NCBI RefSeq assembly: GCF_016808335.1
Contig: NC_053138.1
Location: 12,517,900-12,581,899 of the forward strand
Source of the DNA: Panicum virgatum
Lineage: Eukaryota; Streptophyta; Magnoliopsida; Poales; Poaceae
Reading direction: 5' to 3'
Length of the DNA: 64,000 bases
Numbering within the stretch: the stretch's first letter is position 1; each line of letters starts with the position of its first letter. Made by a program: the position numbers and the translations under genes. This document shows, piece after piece, positions 44,628 to 54,816 of the stretch. The notes under the pieces were generated by a model. It was not told the origin of the DNA and did no database searches. It saw nothing but the letters and a program-made list of their open reading frames with translations.

Positions 44628-46159
44628 CCCCATCCAACCTTAGCACACACTAGTAGAGTGCACGTGCGGCACGCATGTGTTAAAAAAAACTAAACACCGT
44701 CACCATGGCACCAATACCATGTTCTTGTTATATTCCTACACACATACGAAGAAAAATGCACAATGAGCATACCGAACCTCTCCAAACACCTTTGACCATT
44801 ATTAGGTACAAATCAATTTAACTAATTAGACAAGAAGTTTTTCCGGCTACCATACATATCTTATCAACTTAAATTTAGAAGTTTTTCAGCTACCAAGCGC
44901 AGATCTCATCAACTTGTGTGTTGCTACAGTAAGCCAACTTTGAACTAATGGTTCATCCCATCTCTCTATCACAAGCAATTTATATGCATAACACTGTACT
45001 TGTTCACATATGCCCCCAAAAGAGTGTCACCTAATAATAATAATATTTTTTAGCAATACATCTGGTCGAGTTTGACTGCTCCATGTCTCTCCCCCTTCGC
45101 TTGCCTGTTCCATGTCACACATTCTCTTCCTCCATTTGTGGTCAGCTCCATCTTTGATGTCAAATTGTTCAAAATTAGTTCTCGATTTATTAAACAGTAA
45201 AACAAAGCCTTATCTGTCAATAATAGAACCATCTTTTTCTTGGATATAACTGAATGATGAGATAACTGTTTAGTAATCCCTTCGGTGTAACCATTTCTCC
45301 AATATCACATCATTTACTGAAATGATAATATGTGATATCAACTCTCCTGGTTCAAAAGCAAACACAACACTAATATGAGCAAGCATTAGGACATGTCTTT
45401 CTATAGATGTTGCATGGCTACAAGCTTACTGATCCTTATCTCATACAAAATAAACTGACACAAACCTAACAATTAGCTAGAAAAGTAAACTAAGATGGCA
45501 GGATATCTAGAATCCCAAGCTGAATATCCTGTTTTTAAACATTGACATTAAAAACGAAAATCAAATTACTTTTCACATTTCACAGTATTGTAATGAACCA
45601 GTAAAATACACATGGGCAAAGTGCAGAAAAAGATGAGGCCTAGTTCTAACTGGCTTAGGTGGCAACGTTTATAGCTTAGCTATGTGCCAACATTGCATAC
45701 AGATTATGTCTACATTAGAAAACAAAGCATGCCTTAAAATTCTCAAGGCGAGATCAGATTACAGTTGTTACACTTCTTGTTTTGGAGCTGTTTTAGCCGT
45801 CACATAAATACTGAAGGTTGCAGCACATGGGAACATTAGAATCTGAAAAGAACAAAAATACAGTTTCATTTGTTTTGTTAGGGCCACAGGCACATGATCC
45901 CAATCCATGCGCGATCAAATCTGAATTAAGAAAAATACGTAATTGTTTACCATGCACAGATATATTTACTGAAAATCACTAATCAAATCTGAACTTATAA
46001 AACTATCCAGCAAAATCCATTGCTGAAAATCACAGATAGTTGTTTACAATGCTACCTGCATTTTATATCTTCCTCTGGAGTCATTCACAAGAAAAATTGT
46101 TCTAAAATAACCATGTCATGGTGTATTAACTGATCTCTTCATATGAAATTGTTGTTTTC
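44628..46159. other. AT-rich intergenic DNA
   Basis: No gene, repeat structure or RNA gene seen. Confidence 0.5.
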
Positions 46160-46176
46160 ATGTAAACCATACAATT

Positions 46177-46224
46177 AGCCTACCCCAACTTGCTTGGGAA
46201 AAAAGGCTATGTTGTTGTTGTTGT
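46177..46224 (+). mobile_element. Tail-only Au-like SINE insertion with 17-bp TSD
   Basis: The 48-bp body reads AGCCTACCCCAACTTGCTTGGG..., ends in (GTT)n and matches my memory of the Au SINE 3' end. It is flanked by ATGTAAACCATACAATT (46160-46176) and ATGTAAACCATACTATT (46225-46241), one mismatch in 17. Confidence 0.8.
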
Positions 46225-46241
46225 ATGTAAACCATACTATT

Positions 46242-48489
46242 CTTATCATGTTTACTATGCTGCCTACCTGTGTTCTTTTACCTTGTTGATTTATGTCCAC
46301 TTCAATCGAACCAACACCAACAATTGTTTTCTACCTCCACATAAATAAAAAAAATAAAAAATCTAGAGTAAAGTATGTGCAGTTACAGCTCAAATTTGTT
46401 TCTAGATAAATATATATTGCAGGAATTGATAAAGGCAACTCTCCAGATAAGCACCTACATCTTCTGCCATGCTGAATTCAGTTACAGTTGCTAGCCTACA
46501 TTTTGACTCGTTACTTGAATTTCCCTACCAATTACATTGATTAGAAGATTTCAAATCTAATATAGAATTGTTGGATGTCTATCACTATCTATGCATATCT
46601 GATCCCGTCCAAACTCCAAACAGATATCTGGAGGTGTGCCATACTGCCACCAGAAAGCCAAACATATCACGATGCAAATAGAAAAATCCCTAAATGATGC
46701 AATTTGCTCTACTTTTACAAATACATTGAGTTTAGGTTCAGAAGTTAATCAAATTCAAACTGCAGGTTACGATCTGAGCACGAGCAACTCCACCACCACT
46801 CTGCTGCGCATATTCCAGCAATACATATCTGCAGTTCTTCACATGCACACACAAAACAAAAAACTCCACAGTTAAGTCTCATTCAATCAACGAATCACAG
46901 ACTGCTCGAATGGTAAATAGAGAAGGATAAGAGGTGACCTCTTCTGCTGGACACGCAAGCTGTGGGCGGCTGTGAAGGGGATTGCTTACCTTTTGTTGCC
47001 TGGGGTTGCCAACCGTGGGAGGAGAGAGGATGAGCAAGGGAGGCAGCGTGATTTGGCGAGCTCTCCAGTCTTCTCTTCGTTTCATCTTCTGAGCACTTGA
47101 GCGAGGACAAGGAGGCGACGCCTGCGTCGAGGTGGAGGCACCTGCGTTGAGAAAGTGGAGGATAAAAGCACGCATAAAGTCCTCTCAGACCCTGCAAGAA
47201 GCCAGTTAAATCATAAATAACTTATATATAGTGATAAATTAGAAGCTATGAACAACCTAATTTCTTAGGACTACATATCTTACAACAAAACATTGCAACG
47301 GAATCAAGGGATGCAATCATTGGAAATCTGAGCAATAGTATGCAATACAAATGAGCAATAGTATCAACGGAATCAAGGGATGCAACCTAAGCAATACAAA
47401 TGAGAACCTTTTCTCACTGCATACCTCCAGCAGTGTGCAATCACACTTGCTGAAAAGTTCGCAGAGCTTCTGAATCTGTTCTATAGAAGATTGCCTATCT
47501 GCTGCCACAGCTCAGTATGTTCTCCTGTATAGGAGTATATGTTAAACCCATGTCAGCACAGTAAATTTGAGATCACGATGAGGATATATTTGCGCTGAAA
47601 ACTGTTCCTCCAAATCGTTGATATACTACTGCTACAAATACGTATATCAGCTTTACAGATGAATACTGTACCCGAGCTTGGAGCGCGGTATCGATCTCAG
47701 ACGAAATGAAATAAAAATAAACGAAAATCCACCAAACCCTCCTCCTGACCAGCGGGCCCCACTGGTGAGTGGGAATGGGTGGCCTGGGCAGCCAGGCCAC
47801 GCCGTGGCCACTGCCGGCGCGTCGGCAGGGCGGTCTTCCAGCCGGCGGCGCGGCGTTCATGCCGGCGGTCAGGGTGGGCCTGCGGCCGGCGCGCTTGGCG
47901 CTCCCGCTGGCCCGACGCAGGGTGGCGCACAGCGTGCGCGCGGCGGCCCAGAGCGGCGGCACAGCGGCGTTTCGGTGCCGGCGGCTCGAGAACGAGCGAG
48001 GAAAAAGGCCGGGGATGACGAGAGGCTAGGGTTTACGACGTGTGGAACGCCCGGTAAGTATGATTTACCTTCAAATCAGCGGCCGGCCGACGCTTGGCGG
48101 CCGGACGAGGCGACGCTCGCGCGTATCGTCGTGTTTTAGGGCGACCTTGCCTGAAACGTGTGTGGGAGAAAACATGGAAATCAATTTGTTCGGAAAAAAA
48201 CATGGAAAGCAGCAAACATAAATATTAATCACCAGAATTTTGCAGCTATTTTCGTGGGAGCGGGACATGATTCAGCAGTGCGGGGAGGTGCCAGCTGGCT
48301 CGGCATTGGTGGCGGCAGCGGGGTAGGACCACTTTTGAAGTGCGGCGGAGAGGCACGGCGCGCGGCCGCGGGCGCGGGAGACGGGGCGCGGGGGGAGGCT
48401 GGTGTTCTCGGAGGCAGCTGCAGGGTAGGGGCGGGGGCCGGGGCGCATCGGAGGGGGCGCGGCCCGCGGAGGAGGGAGGGGCCGAGCGT
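46242..48489. other. Intergenic DNA with a GC-rich patch
   Basis: AT-rich to about 46880. 46880-47200 is moderately GC-rich. 47690-48140 is a GC-rich patch with overlapping frames; a strong plus-strand donor-like CCGGTAAGTATG occurs at 48050-48061. A first exon of an unrecognised gene is possible but not supported. Confidence 0.35.
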
Positions 48490-48800
48490 GCAGGCGCCAC
48501 TCGGATGCATCGGCTGCTCGGATGCCGCGCCGTGGTCCAGGAAGGCCCGGACGTCCTCGAAGGTGTAGGGGTTGCGGAATGTCGCCGGCGTGACGACGAG
48601 CACCCCGACCACGGCCGCGTCCACGGCGGCCCGCGGTGCCCGACGTAGACGCCGCACTCGCGCGCCCTTGCCATCGCCCTCGCCGCCGCCGCCGCCTCCT
48701 CGCGGTCGGCGCCGTCGACCCCAGGGAGGTCCACGACGCCGCCCTCCTTCGGGTCCAGGATGCGGACCTCGCGCGGCCACGGAGCTCGACGCCGCCGCCG
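48490..48800 (-). pseudogene. Frame-shifted fragment of an unrecognised GC-rich gene
   Basis: On the minus strand one frame gives RILDPKEGGVVDLPGVDGAD and MARARECGVYVGH. A second frame, one base off, continues AAVDAAVVGVLVVTPATFRN then PYTFEDVRAFLDHGA. The two together read like one protein, so a single-base frame change near 48635 is likely. Downstream of ASEQPMHPSGA the translation becomes simple-sequence. I cannot name the family. Confidence 0.4.
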
Positions 48801-48841
48801 CCACGACCCACGACGCTGCCGCGAGGGGGAGGCGATGTCGC

Positions 48842-48865
48842 GGGGGGGGGGGGGGGGGGGGGGGG
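48842..48865. repeat. Run of 24 G
   Basis: Uninterrupted homopolymer; length may be unreliable in an assembly. Confidence 0.9.
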
Positions 48866-48981
48866 CGTCGAGGCAGAGGCGCATCGCGAGGGAGGAGGGG
48901 GCATCGCCGCGTCGAGGTCCGGCGGGAGAGGCGGCGTCATGAGGGAGGAGGTGTGCGGCGATTCTGGACGAAAAAAAGGCA

Positions 48982-49250
48982 AGCCCTGTGTTAGTTCCCT
49001 TCTTTACATGTAAACGCAAAAAAAATTTACGACGGAATCTCGTCAATTTGAAGTACTAAGTGAAGTCTATTAACAAAACTTTTTCACAGATGAGTTGTAA
49101 ATCGCGAGACAAATCTAATGATGTTAATTAATCCATGATTAAGCAATAATTAGCGGATGGTTACTGTAGCATCAATGTTGCAAATCATAAATTAAATAGA
49201 CTCATTAGATTCGTCTCGTGATTTACAGTCCATCCATGCAAAGGGAACAA
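48982..49250. repeat. Truncated GTTTAGTT-group MITE
   Basis: Starts AGCCCTGTGTTAGTTCCC and contains TTGTAAATCGCGAGACAAAT mirrored by ATTCGTCTCGTGATTTACAG, with CAAAGGGAACAAAAG at the right. The right terminus is lost. Confidence 0.75.
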
Positions 49251-49929
49251 AAGAACCTGCCAAAAATAACAAGGTGGGTATGGGTGGGCGGGTAAGCCAG
49301 GTGGTGGTGAAAAAACATTTCATTTTTGGTGAAATTATTTTGTATTTATTAATTTCTATAGGTTCACCATAGACCCTCAAGATTGGAGACCTGACAAGTG
49401 GGGACGCTGTGAGAGGTACATGGTTATTAATCTTGATAAAAAGTGTTTGAATTGTTTTGGTTTCTTATAGTATAGATCCACTGTTTTTTTAGAGTTTTAG
49501 GAGCCTCTGCCCCCGTCTTAACTAAATGAAGCAAAAACAATGATAGTCAATTCCGTATAAAGTTTAACCAGACAAGCCATTGGAGCCTCGCAGGGCCACC
49601 AGCTGGAACAAACTAACAGGGCAACAGGGCAAGAAAAAACTAAAAAAACACTAAGACCAGTTTCAGTAGGATTTTCATAGAGAGTTTCATGACTTTAAAT
49701 ATCATTAATTTTGTTGACGTGGTAAGAAGAGAAAAGAATAGAGTTTCATGGAATGTGAGGAGAGTTCCATAACTATGAAATTCATCTGGTATGGTTATCT
49801 AGTTCTCAGTCTAGATATCGGTGTCCATAAACTCTCACCGACACTGGAGCAAAACTCTTGAGACGCGGCAAAACAACTATCGCAGCTGAGGAACACACAA
49901 AATCAGGGTAACAACATCTCCGCTTCAAG
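49251..49929. other. Intergenic DNA
   Basis: Possible old MITE at about 49655-49852 (CCAGTTTCAGTAGGATTTTC against mirrored CCAGTGTCGGTGAGAGTTTA), too diverged to be sure. No gene. Confidence 0.3.
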
Positions 49930-50803
49930 TCATCCGGCATACGCTCCGCTTCCCAGCTGTAGTTCGGTTGATCTCCAAGCGGCCAGGGAAGCAGTCGAGA
50001 TCCCCCTCCTTAGCCAGTAATTCTCCCAGGTCTTGATGCTATCTTTTTCAGTTCTTCCACCTGTTAGCCTGTCCTTTAAATCGCCAGGACAGATAATTGT
50101 CCAATTCTGAACTGTCCCGGCAATTTTCAAAAGAAGAGACCCAATATCTCGCCACCTGGTGTTCTGAAACAGAATATTATTTCTTAGCTTCCAAATACAT
50201 CAAAGGGTTGCAGAGGAAAACATATTGTGAACTAAAAACCTCTTATTACTGAGCCACCTACTGCCCACCGACTCAAAATCAGAACCTATCTCCAACCCCA
50301 AAAGCTCAGAAATAATAGCCCAAACTTGTTTGGCGACCACGCACTCAAAGAAGAGATGGTGGGAGGTCTCCCTTTCCGAACAGAAGGGGCAGGTGTTATC
50401 TTCCAAATGTTTTTCTCTACTTTCTAACACATCTCTAGTTAGATTTTTCCTCCTGGACAAAAGCCATAAAAAGAAATGCACTCTTGGTGGGATTTTCAGA
50501 CTCGACACCGCAGAAATGCACTTCAGGTTCTCTCTCTCCATCCCAGAGATCGTGAATAGTGCCATTCTTTTCATTGACAATCTCGTACAGATCCCAAAAC
50601 TGGATTGCTAAGCTAGAAGACCCTAACCGGTTGTCCTCCCAAAACTTGATTAATTTACCATTACCCACTTTCCACCTATAACCCAACTTAGCAGCCTGGG
50701 CTGCCCACGTAACTCCCTTGAAAAAATAGGAAGCACCTGGAGTCAAAGAAATTAGGACGTTTTGTGTCATACTTAAAAGGGAACATATCAGGTGCAAATC
50801 CAC
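49930..50803 (-). mobile_element. LINE fragment (zf-RVT region), minus strand
   Basis: Two overlapping frames encode consecutive pieces of a plant L1-type ORF2: AKLGYRWKVGNGKLIKFWED then, one frame over, SSLKIPPRVHFFLWLLSRRK, CPFCSE, HHLFFECVVAKQVW, and later LRNNILFQNTRWRD and ENYWLRRGI. CxxC...H...C is the zinc-binding block after reverse transcriptase. No RNase H, no A tail. Frame changes make it inactive. Confidence 0.82.
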
Positions 50804-51548
50804 CTATTCATGGAAACTATACAAACTTTAATCTGATCACCAGATCAACATCCAAAGAGAGGGTGCAGGGGGAGTGGGAGGGGGATTGAAAAAGTATGAT
50901 TGTCTAATCCAAGGGCGGGCGGTTAATTGTAAAATTATCCCACTTCTCATGTCCCTTGGATATTGATCCGGTGACCCAGATTGAAGTTTGCATAGTTTTC
51001 ACGGATAGATTAGTTTGCACTTTCCTGCTTAAAATCTATTACTTTTCTCCGCAACTTATCTCGACCAGAACACTATTCCAACACTAGCTGGCCATGTGTG
51101 TCCTTGCACGGCTTGGACCATCTGAATCCTGAACAGTGCTGAGCTTGGCGTCTGAGTTCAATTTGCTGACTCAGGCGCGACCGCGCGAGTAGTCCCACCC
51201 ACATCAAAGTATCAAACACGCACGCACGGCCAGGATCTGTGCCCACTCGCCTGTAATCTTGGCCGCCGCCCCGTAGCCATCCTAGTGTCTCGCCGTATAG
51301 TACTGGCCGGCGGCTAGCGCGCGCAGCGCAACGGGTCAAAACGCGACCTCGGTCGAGCTAGCCGTAGGCGTAGCAGCCGCCCAAGTAGACCGCGCGCCCG
51401 GCAGCCGGGCTACCTGCGTGCGTGTGTGAACAACAACAGGGCACGCAACACCCCTACATATCGGCCGATCGGGTTCACCGGCCTGAAGCTTCCACGTAGC
51501 CTACGCTACGCCGCCGCGCCAGCAGCGCTAGCTTGCTTCCGCGCCGCC
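50804..51548. other. Promoter side of the bHLH gene
   Basis: Mixed, then GC-rich towards 51540. No gene seen. Confidence 0.4.
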
Positions 51549-51556
51549 TATATATA
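51549..51556 (+). promoter_or_regulatory. TATA box of the bHLH gene
   Basis: TATATATA in CGCCTATATATAGCCG, about 133 bp upstream of the ATG at 51689; the leader between contains TGCTTGCTTGCTCA. Confidence 0.65.
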
Positions 51557-51688
51557 GCCGCGCGCCTTTTCTGGGCGCGACAGCTGCGCTTGCTTGCTCA
51601 GTGGTGCTCACTAGTATTCTCAGTATCCGCCCAGGAAGGAAGGTAGCTAAGCTAGCGTTTGCCGGCCGGCCGGCGATCTCGAGCTCCC

Positions 51689-53451
51689 ATGGACGGCGGC
51701 GGCGATTATCCTGCTTCGTTCTGCGGTGATGAGCGCAGCCGCGGCTCGGCGCTGCAGCAGGAGCAGGACCTGCCGATCACGGAGGAGCAGCTTCAACAGG
51801 CAATGATCACGCTAATATATATATTATATAATACACATCATTTGCTAGCTTTTTTTCTAGCTACTTGAGATTTAGGACTCGATCTTTTGATCATGAATCT
51901 AGCAACCCCTAAAATGAATGCTGATCATGACTGCAATGGATTGCATGGTGAGCGCAGATCTACCTGCTGATGGACATGGAGGAGCAAGGGCACGCGGAGC
52001 CGCCCCCCTCGTCGCAGTCGTCGACGTTCCCTGCTGCCTCCTTCTCTGCAAGTCCCGACGAGGCCTCGTCGCTCATCATGCCGGGGAGCAGCAGCCTTCT
52101 CGACACGATCCCAAATCTGGAAGAACTTATTGCGTGCCAAGAAGGACTTCATGGGCGAGATCGGCGCAGGAACGGCGGCCATGATGCTCGCGGCGCGTTC
52201 ATGCCGTACAGCCGCCACCTCAGCACGAGGAAGAGGCCCAAGCCAGGCGCCGGCGGCGCCGGCGGGCAGAGGGCGATCAAGGCGGCCATGTCAGCCTTGG
52301 CGAGGATGCACATGGCCAGGCTCGCCCAGTGGCAGCGCTACCAGATGGAGATGGCGGCGGCGGTGGCGCCGCCCACCGCCATCTCCAGCGACAACCAGCT
52401 GCAGCACGTTTTGTCGGAGCGCAAGCGGCGGGAGAAGCTCAATGACAGCTTCAAGGCTCTCAAGGCAGTGCTACCCCCTGCGCCCAAGGTACTCTCTCTA
52501 TTAAGCATCCGATTCGTCACATCTTTCTCGTGCATCAACTGACCATTCTTTTTTTTTTTCTGTCATGGCAGAAAGATAAGGCATCCATACTGATCAGAGC
52601 AAGGGACTATGTGAACACTCTCAAGTCTAGATTGTCTGAGCTAGAGGAGAGGAACAGAAGGCTGGTAGAATTGATGCAGCGCCAATGCGACGATGGGGGT
52701 GATCGAGATGATGTTTCCGATGAAAAGATTGAAGTAGATATCAACAGAGCAGCAGCAGCAGACGAAACATCACATGAATTTCACCTGAAGATTGTGGTGA
52801 GGTCAGGGTGCAATGCCATGGATGCTGTAGTTGCTATACTTGAGTGCCTCAAGGAGCTAGGGGACGTCAGATTGGCGGCCGCGGACACGGGCCGCAGAGC
52901 CACAACCTTAGCATTACAAATGAAGGTATAAAAATACTCGTCATGCATGATTTATATATATCAATGAAATGAAGTTATAAGTATCATTACCAGGCATGAT
53001 TTATGAATAAATTATTTTTACAACCGGCCAATATAGAAAATTTGCACATGCTTTTGAGTTAATTTAACATCTTTGGGCATTGCAGCTCTAACTATACAAC
53101 AAAATGTTAATACTTTATTTTAGAGTTTGCCACTAGCATGAATTTTTCAAATATAATGATACATCACACGACTGGGATTCTATGTCGAGATCAATATAAT
53201 CCTCACCATGTGAATAGGATAATGTGGAAAGGTATAGGACTATTATCCATCCTGATATGATGTATACCCTTGGTTGATGAACATAAATGGTGGAAAAGAC
53301 TTTTTTTCTTTCCTAGATGGATTCTGAGAAAAGCGACCTCATAATTTCACACTTAACACTGCAGACTAGCGGATGCGATGATAATTTCCTGAAAGAATCA
53401 GTTATCAAGAATGTCAAGGGTGTGATGCAGTCAAAGATAGAGACAGCCTAA
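51689..53451 (+). CDS. bHLH transcription factor (bHLH041-like group)
   Basis: Four exons: 51689-51799, 51958-52488, 52572-52925, 53317-53451, 376 residues. Exon 1 (MDGGGDYPASF, then EEQLQQ) must end before a GC donor (CAG|GCAATG), since no usable GT occurs before the exon 2 acceptor (GCGCAG|ATCTACCTG); the other introns are GT-AG. The middle has a Lys/Arg patch (TRKRPKPG) and Met-rich helix. The basic region HVLSERKRREKLND (187-200) has the H-E-R DNA-contact residues (H187, E191, R195) of E-box binders; helix-loop-helix continues over the exon 2/3 junction (LPPAPK|KDKASILIRARDYV). After it comes a coiled coil and a C-terminal ACT-like fold (FHLKIVVRSGCNAMDAVVAI). It is a nuclear dimeric regulator; targets unknown. 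Start at 51689 fits the TATA box. Confidence 0.88.
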
Positions 53452-54816
53452 GCTTCTCTGCTCCTTCGGTTGAAATGGGATCCGATTGACTTTTGTGGTT
53501 TTTAAGAAGACCAAATAAGCAAATGACCAAGCAGTGAATGCAATCAGCCAAAATGTCCAACATATGGACATGTTCAGGGAGACTGAGTTGCTATTATTGA
53601 TTATTGAGCTGAATGTGGAGGTCAATGGAGGAACGAAGAAAAAGCTTTGTGATGACGTTCAATTTTGATTGGTATCCTGATGAGACTGTTCCTGTAACAG
53701 TACACAGTTACTTCACAGAAGAAACCTGTGAGAAAAAAAAATATGAACATGTAAAAGAACTATGCATGCATGTAAACAAAACTGAAAAAAGATCTTGTTG
53801 TCTGTGATGCTGAAGACTTACGTCAATGCTTACGAGTAGGTGCCACTGAGCTGTCTGAAGAGTTTGAAAATATAAGTACGTAGCAACAATGATGAAAGAT
53901 GATCACTTGAGATTCTATGTTTCTCTCTGACCGGCATGCCATCTTTTCCCACATCACTATCAAATATGAGGAAGATGCTGAGCGCAGTAAAAAAATCTAA
54001 CTATATTGAAATTATAGCTCAATGGTGACAATTACCCCCGTCTCATGAGAGTGGACAATGGGATTCATGGCTAATTTTCAACGGACAGCTAGATCATTGG
54101 ACCTAACGATGCACCAGATCAAATGATGCAGCCGGGTTTGTTTTCAATTATAATGCAACTGTCCAAGGTATATCCGGGTATTATGCGCCTGTTCTGCAGA
54201 AAGAAAATCACATTGTTTAGAAAAAAACAGTGTTCTAAACTCTGCCCATTTCATCCGCGCGTACTGTACTCCTAGTCTGTAACCCTCCGATGCTTTTTTT
54301 TTATGTACCTGCTTTAACAGACTTCGAATCCAGTAATTTTGTTTCCAAACACTGGTAACAAAATAGGTCCTGATAATAAGGATCAGAAGATGTAGATTAT
54401 TACTATAGCTGGGGGAATTCAATTTCTGATGAAGATTTTTTTTTAAAAAAAAAAACTCAAGCTGGTGTTAGGCAGATATTACCTTCCCCTTCACGCAAGC
54501 AATTGCTGCTTGTCTTTGGCCTAAAACAATGAATTGACTATATGAAACAGTCCACAATTGCCCTTAATTCTTCATACCTTGCTCGAAAATGATGTACAAC
54601 TCTATGGTTCTTCTGTCCAAGAAAAGGAAAATTTCACACGCTATAATACATATTTTTTCCATTCAAGAATGCGAAACAATAATCCATACAACACCCGATT
54701 CATTAACCGGGGACACCGAAGATTCTCCTGAGCTGATTACAGTAAGATCTAAAGTGGGGGGAAAATGAGCAGGTGGTGGAGAAGCGATGGATGGTGGCGA
54801 GCTAATCTTGTAGAAT
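53452..54816. other. 3' flank of the bHLH gene, intergenic
   Basis: AT-rich, no coding family recognised. It ends in the probable 3' UTR of the convergent thioredoxin-like gene. Confidence 0.45.

Noticed and set aside
47678..48139. 153-codon plus-strand frame with a good donor-like site at 48052
   Set aside because: Frame is simple-composition and no matching downstream exon is visible.
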